Positions 33,911 to 42,692 of a DNA stretch of 64,000 nucleotides are shown one piece after another (the stretch's first letter is position 1; the number at the start of each line of letters is the position of its first letter). The notes beneath the pieces were generated by a model. That model made no database searches. It was not told where the DNA came from and saw only the letters and a list, made by a program, of their open reading frames with translations. Source of the stretch: Verrucomicrobiota bacterium (lineage in GTDB: Bacteria > Verrucomicrobiota > Verrucomicrobiia > CAIQCK01); contig JAPLTX010000022.1 of NCBI GenBank assembly GCA_026397915.1, forward strand, positions 1 to 64,000, given 5' to 3'. The position numbers and the translations under genes are program-made.

Positions 33911-34951
33911 TCAGTGTTTTGCAGCTTTCGATCCCATCAGCACACGCACGTGGGCCTCGACCGACGCGGCCAGTGCTTCCAGATTGTAGCCACCTTCGAG
34001 CGTCGAGATGAGCCGGCCACCGCTGTATTTCTCCGCGATGTCTTTGACGATGCGTGTCAGTTCCGCGTATCCCTCCGGCGTGACGTTCATCCGACCCAGC
34101 AAATCGCCTTTGGCTGCGTCGAAGCCGGCGGAGATGAGCACGAAGTCCGGTTTGAAAGCCGCAGCCGCCGGTTTGAGTTTTTCCTCGAACGCCTTCTTGT
34201 AATCCGCGTCCCCGCAGCCTGCCGGTAGCGGCACATTGAGAGTGAAGCCGAAACCTTTGCCTTCGCCTTTTTCGTCCGCATGGCCGGTGCCGGGATAGAA
34301 TGGCGATAGGTGGACTGAGAAGTAAAACACCGTCGGGTCTTCGTAGAACGCCGCCTGGGTGCCGTTGCCATGATGCACATCCCAGTCCACGATCAGCACC
34401 TTGGCCAGCTTGTGCTTCTTCTGGATATACCGCGCTGCGATGGCGACGTTGTTGAAGAGACAGAAGCCCATCGCCCGATTCTTGAGCGCGTGATGGCCAG
34501 GCGGTCGCACGGCGCAGAGGGCATTCCTAACTTTTCCCTCCATCACGGCGTCCACGGCAGAAATCAGACCGCCGGCAGCCATGAGAGCAACATCGTATGA
34601 ACTGGTCGAAGCCGGCGCATCCGGCGTGTCCACGTAGCCTGTGCCAGCCCGGCAGTCCTTCTTGACCCGCTCGACGTATTCAGGGGCGTGAATTGTGGTG
34701 ATCCATTCCACCGAAGCTGCCGCTGGTTCGATCATGACAAGTTCTGAAAGAAAATGCAGTTGCTTCAATCTCGCCACGATGACAGCCAGGCGGTCGGCGC
34801 GTTCCGGGTGTCCCGCGCCCGTGTCGTGCTTGAGGTAAACGTCGCCGTAAACGAAACCTGTCTTGGTAGCCAACTCAGCCGCTTCACCTTGCACAGCCCA
34901 TTGGCAGCACAAACCAAAAAGAACGGCGATCAACTGGAAGCGATGTTTCAT
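33911..34951 (-). CDS. Secreted histone-deacetylase-superfamily (AcuC/HDAC-like) deacetylase
   Basis: 346 residues from ATG 34951, which overlaps the stop of the SGNH gene (ATGA). A signal peptide (MKHRFQLIAVLFGLCCQWAV, ending near QGEA) is predicted. The zinc hydrolase motifs are intact: HPERADRL, RPPGHHA, the zinc and charge-relay residues of DWDVHHGNGTQ, AGFDAAKGD and EGGYN. Bacterial HDAC-fold enzymes deacetylate proteins, polyamines or small amides in the cytoplasm. Export and pairing with an MBOAT/SGNH acylation pair are unusual. An extracellular acyl-amide or ester is a possible substrate. Confidence 0.88.
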   Translation of the reverse strand: MKHRFQLIAVLFGLCCQWAVQGEAAELATKTGFVYGDVYLKHDTGAGHPERADRLAVIVARLKQLHFLSELVMIEPAAASVEWITTIHAPEYVERVKKDCRAGTGYVDTPDAPASTSSYDVALMAAGGLISAVDAVMEGKVRNALCAVRPPGHHALKNRAMGFCLFNNVAIAARYIQKKHKLAKVLIVDWDVHHGNGTQAAFYEDPTVFYFSVHLSPFYPGTGHADEKGEGKGFGFTLNVPLPAGCGDADYKKAFEEKLKPAAAAFKPDFVLISAGFDAAKGDLLGRMNVTPEGYAELTRIVKDIAEKYSGGRLISTLEGGYNLEALAASVEAHVRVLMGSKAAKH

Positions 34952-36129
34952 TTTCTCCGCAACCACTTCTGGAACTTCTCATCTTCGTGGATGCGTTTTG
35001 CGAGCAACGCGTAGCCTTCGGTCAGCGGATGGCTGGCGTCGGCGTAGAGCGCGCTCGGCAACAACTCTGGCGCGAGATGGGGGACTCGGTTTTGCGACAG
35101 CCACGCGGCAATTTCGTTGCGGAGTTTCTGATACATGGGACGAGTTTCCTTTGCCATGAGGTGTTCGTTGAACGGCCCGATGACGATCATCACGTCATTG
35201 CCGCGCTCGCGCAGGACTCCGACGAGCCGCTGAAAGGCGTTCCACTGGAGCGAGGAGTCGAGGGCGACCCACTCGAACCGTGTCTTGCCGTCGCCGTTCT
35301 TGGACCACGGTTTGTGACGCGGGCTTTTCGGTCCGCGCTTAGCGTCGTCGCGAGTGGCGGACGGGACAGCCCGCCTGATCTGCGACAGCGGGTTCCGCCA
35401 AAGGTTCGGGCAACGCGGCGGGTTGCCGCCGTCGTTCTCTATCGTCCAGTTCAGGATGCCCTTCTGTCCGAAGTAGGCGTTCTGCAAGTGGCTCACCCAC
35501 GAGACAAAGCCGAGCCGCTGCTCCAACAACGCGCTCAGCCGTTCGTTGGCGTCGGCTTTGTAGCACGGGATGCGCGGCGAGAACTGCGGCACGAGCCGGG
35601 AATGGTTGAACGACTCTTCCTCGTCGGAGCTGAGGTCGGTCTTGGGACTGGTCATCCAGAGCGCGTTCCAGTGGAGGATCGCCCGCTGGTGGCGCAGCGA
35701 CTGACCGTAGTGCTCGATCAGTCCTTCCAACGCGAGCGGGAACAAACCGTTCACACCGGCGTTGATGAACCGATTCGGCTCGCCTGCTTCGCAATTCAAG
35801 AAATGTGACAATGTCCCGTCCGGCAAAACGTATTCGCCCCAAATGACGGAGTCGCCGAGCACGATGACGCGGTCCGGGTCGCACACCTGGCGCAGCCGGC
35901 GGCCATAAAGCCAGTAGTCTTTGCTGAGCGAGTAGGGGATCCGGTAATCAGGACCGGTATTGAAGCGCTCGATCCGTTCCCAGATCCGCGGCGTCAACAG
36001 CATCACCAAGGTCACGATCACCAACATAACGAGCCACTGCCGGGCGTCGAGCCGCACCTCGTTTGAACTGAAGGGCGTCACCGCTTCCGGCGCGGTTGCT
36101 GGCTTTAAGGTTGGTGATTCGGTTTCCAT
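34948..36129 (-). CDS. SGNH-type O-acyltransferase partner (DltD/AlgJ-like role)
   Basis: 393 residues with one N-terminal membrane helix (about residues 32-47, WLVMLVIVTLVMLLTP) and an extracytoplasmic domain. The catalytic serine is S94 in VLGDSVIWGE, and the Asp-x-x-His pair appears near the end in YADASHP. Such SGNH proteins receive acyl groups from an MBOAT partner and transfer them to polysaccharide or teichoic acid. It lies one base after the MBOAT stop and overlaps the deacetylase gene, so all three are co-translated. Confidence 0.82.
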   Translation of the reverse strand: METESPTLKPATAPEAVTPFSSNEVRLDARQWLVMLVIVTLVMLLTPRIWERIERFNTGPDYRIPYSLSKDYWLYGRRLRQVCDPDRVIVLGDSVIWGEYVLPDGTLSHFLNCEAGEPNRFINAGVNGLFPLALEGLIEHYGQSLRHQRAILHWNALWMTSPKTDLSSDEEESFNHSRLVPQFSPRIPCYKADANERLSALLEQRLGFVSWVSHLQNAYFGQKGILNWTIENDGGNPPRCPNLWRNPLSQIRRAVPSATRDDAKRGPKSPRHKPWSKNGDGKTRFEWVALDSSLQWNAFQRLVGVLRERGNDVMIVIGPFNEHLMAKETRPMYQKLRNEIAAWLSQNRVPHLAPELLPSALYADASHPLTEGYALLAKRIHEDEKFQKWLRRK

Positions 36130-36130
36130 G

Positions 36131-37738
36131 TCAGAACTGGAAGTAGATGAACGCGCCGCCGCCCGACGAGCAGAGGAACAAGCCGAGCATCATGAGCACC
36201 GCCAGTCCCACGCGGACAAAGCGGGTTTGTAGAACGCTGCAAAACTTCGATTCACACAGAACTTGGTAGAGCCAAACCAACGCCACCAGCGCGAGCATCA
36301 ACCCCGGAATCTGCGGGCCATCCCAAACAGCGGTGAAGATGCGCCGGACGATCAGCAGAGCGTCGGGGAGCGAGTTCGCGCGGAAGAAAATCCACGTGAA
36401 GCAAACGAAGGCGAAGACGCAGACTTGCTTGACCGGCTTGGGCACGCGCTTGCGGTAGAAGGTGGACCGCTCCAGTCCGTAGGTAAGCGCGAGACCGACG
36501 CCGTGCAGCGCGCCCCAGATCACAAAGGTCCACGCCGCGCCGTGCCAGATGCCGGAGACCAGGAACGTGACCACCAGCGCCGCCGCCGTGCCGATCGCGC
36601 GCCACTCGCGCCATTGCATCTGGAGCGGCATGAAAATGTAGTCGAGAATCCACCGTGAAAAGGAGATGTGCCAGCGACGCCAGAAATCGCCGATGCCGGT
36701 CGCAAGATATGGGTGGTTGAAATTCAGGACCAGATCAAACCCCATGAGCTTCGCGACGCCGCGCGCCATGTCGGTGTAGCCGCCGAAGTCCAAATAAAGC
36801 TGCCAGGCAAACGCCACGGTTGCCAGCATCAGCGCCGGCGCGCCGAACGACTGCGGGTTTTCATAGACGCGGTCCACGTAGAGCGCAAGGTAGTTGGCCA
36901 GCACCAGTTTCTTGAACAAACCGACAAGGAAAAGCGACGCACCGTCGGTGAAGTTCTGTAGGCGCACCGTCGGAAATTGGCGGAACTGCGGCAGCAAGTG
37001 TCCCGCGCGTTCGATCGGCCCTGACATCAGGATGGGAAAGAAGCAGACGAAGTTCGCGAAGCAGAGGAAATTCCGCTCGCGCTCAGCTTTACCGAGATAG
37101 ACATCAATGATGTAACTTAGCGACTGGAAGGTGAAGAACGAGATGCCGATGGGCAGTAGATAAGCGAAGCCGAACGGCATGAGCGTTGAAGGCTCCGTCA
37201 GCGTCGCCGGCGCATGGAGCCACGACAGGACCGCATTCAGGTTCTCCACCGCGAAGCGCGCGTATTTGAAGAACAGCAGCGGCGCGAGCGTGTTGACGAT
37301 GCCGATCGCCAGCCAGACTTCGCGATTGCTGAACAGCGCGCCCACAGTCATGAGTAGCGCGATCACGCCGAGCGCCGCCATCGTCGGCCGCAATGTCACC
37401 GGCCCGACCAATGCCACAACCGCAAATCCCAGCACCGCCGCAGCCGATACGACGAATGCGACTTTCATCGCGCGGTCGTCGAATCGCAGCCGCGCCAGCC
37501 GCGCGAGCACGTCCACTTTCTGCCCTTCCGAGGGACAACGGTCCATCAGCGCGACGACGAAGTAAACGAGCGCGGTTGTGTAGAGAACGAGCACGAGGTA
37601 GTAGGGATTCCACCAGCCGTAGAAGAAGTAGGAAGCAGCGACCAGCCACAACAACCACAACCGCGTCTTACCCAACGCGAAGAACACCGGCAGCACGGCC
37701 AGCAGGAAGATCAGAAATGGCCAAGTGTGGAAGAGCAT
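36131..37738 (-). CDS. MBOAT-family O-acyltransferase (AlgI/DltB-like)
   Basis: 535 residues with about ten or more membrane helices, opening MLFHTWPFLIFLLAVLPVFF as in AlgI. The MBOAT core is intact, with FWRRWHISFSRW and the catalytic-histidine segment SGIWHGAAWTFVIWGALHG. MBOAT proteins move acyl groups across the inner membrane onto extracellular polymers. It is the first gene of the minus-strand operon MBOAT-SGNH-deacetylase, facing the ligase-ACP operon. No alginate biosynthesis genes are close, so the acceptor polymer is unknown. Confidence 0.9.
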   Translation of the reverse strand: MLFHTWPFLIFLLAVLPVFFALGKTRLWLLWLVAASYFFYGWWNPYYLVLVLYTTALVYFVVALMDRCPSEGQKVDVLARLARLRFDDRAMKVAFVVSAAAVLGFAVVALVGPVTLRPTMAALGVIALLMTVGALFSNREVWLAIGIVNTLAPLLFFKYARFAVENLNAVLSWLHAPATLTEPSTLMPFGFAYLLPIGISFFTFQSLSYIIDVYLGKAERERNFLCFANFVCFFPILMSGPIERAGHLLPQFRQFPTVRLQNFTDGASLFLVGLFKKLVLANYLALYVDRVYENPQSFGAPALMLATVAFAWQLYLDFGGYTDMARGVAKLMGFDLVLNFNHPYLATGIGDFWRRWHISFSRWILDYIFMPLQMQWREWRAIGTAAALVVTFLVSGIWHGAAWTFVIWGALHGVGLALTYGLERSTFYRKRVPKPVKQVCVFAFVCFTWIFFRANSLPDALLIVRRIFTAVWDGPQIPGLMLALVALVWLYQVLCESKFCSVLQTRFVRVGLAVLMMLGLFLCSSGGGAFIYFQF

Positions 37739-37914
37739 GTCGTCTGAATAGCTCAGCTAAATACGCTGTCGCCCGCTTCGCAGCGGACTTCGATCATTTT
37801 CACGCCAAACAGTGTAGCCAACTCCGATGAGAACGGAAACAGAAACAAACCGCGCGCGGCCAGCCTTACAAAATGCGTTCGACTTGGACCGCTGTTTCGG
37901 TTACGAAAACGGAC

Positions 37915-38571
37915 ATGCTCTCCAAAACACTTTTGTCACTGGCCATCTTGTTCCTTGCGGTGTCGCCGGGCTTGGCACAGGATCTCCAAGCCGTTTCGCT
38001 CCCGAAACCGCGCATGAAAGGGGGCAAGCCGTTGATGGAAGTGTTGAAAAACCGAAAAACGGCGCGCGAGTTCAGCCCGGCCAAGCTGTCCGCACAAATC
38101 CTTTCCGACTTGCTCTGGGCGGGCTTTGGTATCAATCGCCCGGAGAACGCGCACCGCACAGCGCCCTCGGCGATGAACTCGCAGGAGGTTGACATCTACG
38201 TTGTCACGGCGGACGGCACCTATGTCTATGACGCCGCCGGCAACCGCCTCGCGCCGGTCGCCGCGGGAGACATTCGCGCGCGGACAGGCAAGCAGGATTA
38301 CGTGAAAGTTGCTCCGGTGGCGCTGCTCTTCGTGGCTGATCTGTCGCGGTTGACGAAGGCCAAGCCCGAAGAGAAGGAGCACTACGCCGCGATTGACACC
38401 GGCTTCATTAGCCAGAACATCTATCTCTTTTGTGCCTCAGCGGGTTTGGCTTGCGTCGTGCATGAGCTTGATCGGAGCGGCTTGCCGGAGGCGCTGAAAC
38501 TGAAGCCGGAACAAAAGATTATCATCGCGCAGTCGGTTGGTTTTCCGAAAAAGGGAGCGGCCAAAAAGTAA
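37915..38571 (+). CDS. Secreted nitroreductase-family protein
   Basis: 218 residues from ATG 37915, which opens a signal peptide (MLSKTLLSLAILFLAVSPGLA). The FMN-binding start RKTAREFSPAKLSAQILSDL and the later core DTGFISQNIYLFCASAGLAC fit the nitroreductase/SagB-like fold. Enzymes of this fold use FMN to reduce nitro groups, quinones or other acceptors. An exported form is unusual because FMN must be loaded before or after export. The two neighbours upstream and downstream give no clear functional link. Confidence 0.78.
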   Translation: MLSKTLLSLAILFLAVSPGLAQDLQAVSLPKPRMKGGKPLMEVLKNRKTAREFSPAKLSAQILSDLLWAGFGINRPENAHRTAPSAMNSQEVDIYVVTADGTYVYDAAGNRLAPVAAGDIRARTGKQDYVKVAPVALLFVADLSRLTKAKPEEKEHYAAIDTGFISQNIYLFCASAGLACVVHELDRSGLPEALKLKPEQKIIIAQSVGFPKKGAAKK

Positions 38572-38599
38572 CCACCAGCAACTAAGAGAGGTTTACGCC

Positions 38600-39253
38600 A
38601 TGTCACCCGAAACCATTTTCAACAAGGTCGCCCAACTCGGCATCGTGCCGGTCATCGCCATCGAAAAAGTCGAAGCCGCCATTCCTCTGGCCGATGCGTT
38701 ACTGCAAGGCGGCCTGCCCGTCGTTGAGATCACGTTCCGGACGGCAGCGGCGGCAGATGTCATCCGCAAGATTTCGCAAGAGCGTCCGCAGTTGCTCGTT
38801 GGCGCCGGCACGGTGCTGACCGTCGCCAACCTCGAAGCTGCCAAGGCCAGCGGCGCGGCATTTGCCGTCGCGCCGGGGCTGAATCCTCAGATCGTCAAAC
38901 AAGCCCAAGCCATCGGTTTGCCATTCGTCCCCGGCATTGCCACGCCCAGCGATATCGAGGCGGCGTTGTCGCTCGGCTGCAAGCTGCTGAAGTTTTTCCC
39001 CGCCGGCGCGTTTGGCGGCGTCGCGATGATCGAGGCGTTCTCCGCGCCGTATAAGCACACCGGCGTAAAATTCATGCCCACCGGCGGCGTGAGCACGGGC
39101 AATTTGGAAGCCTATCTAAAGCTCGACACCGTCGCCGCCGTCGGTGGCACGTGGATCGCCAAGAAGGAAGACCTCGCCGCAGGCAAGTGGGACGACATCC
39201 GCAATCGCTGCAAAGCCGCGCTGGAGATCGTTGCGAAAGCGCGTGCCAGATAG
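38600..39253 (+). CDS. eda: KDPG/KHG aldolase family protein
   Basis: 217 residues, the normal length. The catalytic E43 (VVEITFRT) and Schiff-base K131 (LLKFFPAGAFGG) are present. The enzyme cleaves 2-keto-3-deoxy-6-phosphogluconate to pyruvate and glyceraldehyde 3-phosphate. The ATG at 38600 follows AAGAGAGG. No edd (dehydratase) is adjacent. In this sugar-oxidation setting it may process 2-keto-3-deoxy sugar acids from uronic acids or rhamnose-type pathways. Confidence 0.9.
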   Translation: MSPETIFNKVAQLGIVPVIAIEKVEAAIPLADALLQGGLPVVEITFRTAAAADVIRKISQERPQLLVGAGTVLTVANLEAAKASGAAFAVAPGLNPQIVKQAQAIGLPFVPGIATPSDIEAALSLGCKLLKFFPAGAFGGVAMIEAFSAPYKHTGVKFMPTGGVSTGNLEAYLKLDTVAAVGGTWIAKKEDLAAGKWDDIRNRCKAALEIVAKARAR

Positions 39254-39294
39254 CACGCTCCGCGCGCGAGCCTGGACGCTTGCGCCACCTATCC

Positions 39295-41022
39295 ATGAAC
39301 AACTTCCGAGTCGTAGCACACGCCCTCACGTGGCTTCTCATCCCCGCGATGTTCGGCGAAGCAGATGGCGCACGGGCTGCCGAAACCGCGAAGGTCATCG
39401 AAGCCGACGTGTGCGTTTATGGCGGCACGTCGGGCGGTGTGGCGGCGGCGGTGCAGGCGGCGCGGATGGGCAAGCGCGTGGTCATTGCCGAGCCGGGCCG
39501 GCATCTCGGCGGCATGACGGCGGGTGGATTGAGCGCGGTTGACATCGGCGATCCGCGCTCGGTTGGCGGCATCGCACGGGAGTATTTCACGCGACTCGCA
39601 GCGACCGTCGGTGCCAAGCTCGCTTGGGACAAACCGTTCAAGAGCAAAGGCGGCGGACCGGCCACCGGTGGGGCCTACGCCATCGAACCGCACAAGGCGG
39701 AACAGGTTTTCAACGACATGGTGCGCGAGGCGAAAGTGGCGGTGCGCTTCAATGCTCGGCTGGCAACGGTAAAGAAGGCCGGCGGGCGCATCAGGGAGTT
39801 TTTCACTGAAGACGGCACGGTGTTCCGCGCGAAGATGTTCATTGATGCGACCTACGAAGGCGACATGATGACGAAGGCAGGTGTGAGCTATACGCTCCAG
39901 CGCGAGGGCAATGCCAAATACAGCGAAACTTACAACGGCATTCACTACGCCGACAAATACAAGCCGCGCACCAATCACCTGAAACCCGGCCCGACCGGCC
40001 GCGTGCCCGGAGGCCAGGGTGTGTGGGACCGCGACCTGCCGCTCGATCCTTACATCGTGCCGGGCGATCCGAAGAGCGGTCTGCTGCCGCTCGTGCAAGC
40101 CGGTGATCCTGGCAAACCCGGCGAGGCTGCGCCGGGAGTGCAGGCGTATTGCTTCCGGCTCTGCCTGACGACGAACACAACCAACCGCATTCCCATCGCG
40201 CCACCGCCGGACTACGACTCGAAGCGCTACGAGTTGGTTGCGCGCTTCATCGCCGGCTGTCTGGCCATCGGCGACGACATGGATTTGCGCTGGTTCTCGA
40301 AGCACGACCCGCTGCCGAACGGGAAGTGGGACTTCAACACCGCCACCTTCGGCGGCAACATGCCCGGCGCGAGTTGGGAATGGCCGGAGGCGAGCTACGC
40401 GCGGCGCGAGCAGATCGCCAAGGAGCACGAGAACTATCACCGTGGCCTGCTGCACTTCCTCGCTACTGACCCGCGCGTGCCGGCAAAGGTGCGCGAGGAG
40501 ATGAAACGCTTCGGCCTGCCGAAGGACGAGTTCACCGACAACGGCGGCTGGCCGCATCAACTCTACATCCGTGAGGCCCGCCGCATGGTCAGCGAACTCG
40601 TCATGACTGAGCATCACACATTTGGCCGGCAGGTCGCGCCGAACTCGGTCGGCCTCGGTTCCTACGGCACCGACACGCACGAAATCCGCCGCATCGTCAG
40701 GGATGGCGTCGTCACGCGCGAAGGCAAGACCGCCACCGGCCGCGACAACGCGCCACCATATCCCATCGGCTATGGCGCTATTGTGCCGCGCGCGAACGAG
40801 TGCGAGAACCTCTTCGTCACCTTCGCGCTTTCTGCGAGCCACACCGCGTTCAGCAGCATCCGCATGGAGCCGGTGTTCATGGTGACGAGCCAAAGCGCGG
40901 CGACGGCGGCGTGCATCGCCATTGAGGATGGCGTGCCGGTCCAGAAGGTGGATTACGCGAAGCTGCGCGAGCGGTTACTCATGGACAAACAGATTTTGGA
41001 ATGGCAAAACCGGAGGCCATGA
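39295..41022 (+). CDS. Secreted FAD-dependent oxidoreductase (FAD_oxidored family)
   Basis: 575 residues from ATG 39295 with a signal peptide (VVAHALTWLLIPAMFGEADG). The dinucleotide site ADVCVYGGTSGGVAAAVQAA and GGMTAGGLSAVDIGDP match the family. It shares VPGDPKSG and GLPKDEF-x-DNGGW with the next gene, including a stretch of about 25 identical bases, so the two arose by duplication. Substrates of the family are unknown; linkage to a sulfatase suggests sugar chemistry. Its stop overlaps the next start (ATGA). Confidence 0.82.
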   Translation: MNNFRVVAHALTWLLIPAMFGEADGARAAETAKVIEADVCVYGGTSGGVAAAVQAARMGKRVVIAEPGRHLGGMTAGGLSAVDIGDPRSVGGIAREYFTRLAATVGAKLAWDKPFKSKGGGPATGGAYAIEPHKAEQVFNDMVREAKVAVRFNARLATVKKAGGRIREFFTEDGTVFRAKMFIDATYEGDMMTKAGVSYTLQREGNAKYSETYNGIHYADKYKPRTNHLKPGPTGRVPGGQGVWDRDLPLDPYIVPGDPKSGLLPLVQAGDPGKPGEAAPGVQAYCFRLCLTTNTTNRIPIAPPPDYDSKRYELVARFIAGCLAIGDDMDLRWFSKHDPLPNGKWDFNTATFGGNMPGASWEWPEASYARREQIAKEHENYHRGLLHFLATDPRVPAKVREEMKRFGLPKDEFTDNGGWPHQLYIREARRMVSELVMTEHHTFGRQVAPNSVGLGSYGTDTHEIRRIVRDGVVTREGKTATGRDNAPPYPIGYGAIVPRANECENLFVTFALSASHTAFSSIRMEPVFMVTSQSAATAACIAIEDGVPVQKVDYAKLRERLLMDKQILEWQNRRP

Positions 41023-42692
41023 GAATCTTTCGATGGTCAGCCTTTCTGGTTCTTGCCTCATTCATCCATCTCGCGGCCCGCGCTGCCGACTACGACCTCG
41101 TCGTCTATGGCGGCACGTCGGCGGGTGTGATCGCGGCGGTGCAGGCAAAGAAGATGGGCAAGTCGGTCATCATCGTCTGCCCGGACAAACATCTCGGCGG
41201 ACTTTCCAGTGGCGGCCTCGGGTTCACCGATACCGGCAACAAGGCCGTCATCGGCGGATTGTCGCGAGACTTCTATCATCGCGTCTGGAAGCATTACGAC
41301 ACGGGCGAGGCGTGGAAGTGGCAGAAGAAGGAGGAATACGGCAACAAGGGCCAGGGCACACCCGCGATTGACGGCGAGCAGCGCACCATGTGGATCTTCG
41401 AGCCGCACGTGGCCGAGCAGGTGTTCGAGGATTACGTCCGCGAGTTCAAAATCCCCGTCCGCCGCAACGAATGGATCAACCGCGCCAAAGGCGTGAAGAA
41501 GGACGGCGCGCGCATCGTTTCGATCACGACGCTGGGCCGGAAGACCTATGCGGGGCGGATGTTCATTGACGCCACCTACGAGGGCGACCTGATGGCCGCG
41601 GCGGGCGTGGACTATCACGTCGGGCGCGAGGCACAGGGCGTCTATGGCGAGCAATGGAACGGCGTGCAGACCGGCGTGCTGCATCACCGGCATCACTTCG
41701 GAGTGTTGAAAACTCCCATCAGTCCCTACGTCGTGCCGGGCGATCCGAAGAGCGGCGTGCTACTACGCGTGAGCGCCGAGCCGCCGGGCAAGTTCGGCGC
41801 GGGCGACAAGCGCGTGCAGGCTTATTGCTTCCGCATGTGCCTGACGGATGATTCGCGCAACCGCATCCCGTTCCCGAAACCGAAGGGCTACGACGCGAAG
41901 CAATACGAGCTGCTGCTGCGCATCTTCGCGGACGGCTGGCGCGAGACGTTCGAGAAGTTCGACCCGATTCCGAACCACAAGACTGACACAAACAATCACG
42001 GTCCGTTCAGCACCGACAACATCGGCCGTAATTACGATTACCCCGACGCGAGCTACGAGCGGCGGCGCGAGATCCTCCGCGAACACGAGACCTACCAGAA
42101 GGGCTGGCTGTGGTTCATCGCCAACGACCCGCGCGTGCCGAAGGATGTGCAGGACGCCATACGCCGTTGGGGCTTGCCGAAGGATGAGTTCAAGGACAAC
42201 GGCGGCTGGTCGCACCAGATCTACGTCCGCGAGGCGCGCCGGATGATCGGCAGCTACGTGATGACCGAGAACGAACTGACGAAGAAGCGCCCAACGCCGG
42301 AGTCGGTTGGCATGGGCAGCTACACGATAGACTCGCACAACGTGCAGCGTTACATCACGCCTGAGGGCCACGTGCAGAATGAGGGCGACATCGGCGTCTC
42401 CACCAAAGGCCCCTACGAGATCGCCTACGGCTCACTCGTGCCCAAGCGCGGCCAAGCGGACAACCTACTCGTGCCCGTGTGCGTCTCCAGCTCGCACATC
42501 GCATTTGGATCCATCCGCATGGAGCCGGTGTTCATGATCCTCGGCCAGTCCGCCGCGACGGCCGCGTGCATGGCGCTGGACGCCCGCGCGCCGGTGCAAC
42601 AGATGGATTACGCCAAGCTGCGCGAGCGGTTGTTGAAGGACGGACAGGTGTTGGAGTGGAAACAACCGGAAACAAAGGCAAAGAAGAAATGA
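41019..42692 (+). CDS. Secreted FAD-dependent oxidoreductase, paralogue of the preceding gene
   Basis: 557 residues from ATG 41019, overlapping the previous stop in ATGA; an ATG at 41001 is an alternative. A signal peptide (FRWSAFLVLASFIHLAARAA) precedes YDLVVYGGTSAGVIAAVQAK. The FAD_oxidored-type signature, GGLSSGGLGFTDTGNKAV and the C-terminal ACMALDARAPVQQMDYAKLR are conserved with the neighbour. It ends in an ATGA overlap with the sulfatase, so these genes form one translation unit. Confidence 0.82.
   Translation: MRIFRWSAFLVLASFIHLAARAADYDLVVYGGTSAGVIAAVQAKKMGKSVIIVCPDKHLGGLSSGGLGFTDTGNKAVIGGLSRDFYHRVWKHYDTGEAWKWQKKEEYGNKGQGTPAIDGEQRTMWIFEPHVAEQVFEDYVREFKIPVRRNEWINRAKGVKKDGARIVSITTLGRKTYAGRMFIDATYEGDLMAAAGVDYHVGREAQGVYGEQWNGVQTGVLHHRHHFGVLKTPISPYVVPGDPKSGVLLRVSAEPPGKFGAGDKRVQAYCFRMCLTDDSRNRIPFPKPKGYDAKQYELLLRIFADGWRETFEKFDPIPNHKTDTNNHGPFSTDNIGRNYDYPDASYERRREILREHETYQKGWLWFIANDPRVPKDVQDAIRRWGLPKDEFKDNGGWSHQIYVREARRMIGSYVMTENELTKKRPTPESVGMGSYTIDSHNVQRYITPEGHVQNEGDIGVSTKGPYEIAYGSLVPKRGQADNLLVPVCVSSSHIAFGSIRMEPVFMILGQSAATAACMALDARAPVQQMDYAKLRERLLKDGQVLEWKQPETKAKKK

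Noticed and set aside
30171-37738. Literal D-alanylation (dlt) of teichoic acid
   Set aside because: The ligase has acetyl-CoA-synthetase motifs rather than those of DltA, and the genome type has a Gram-negative envelope.
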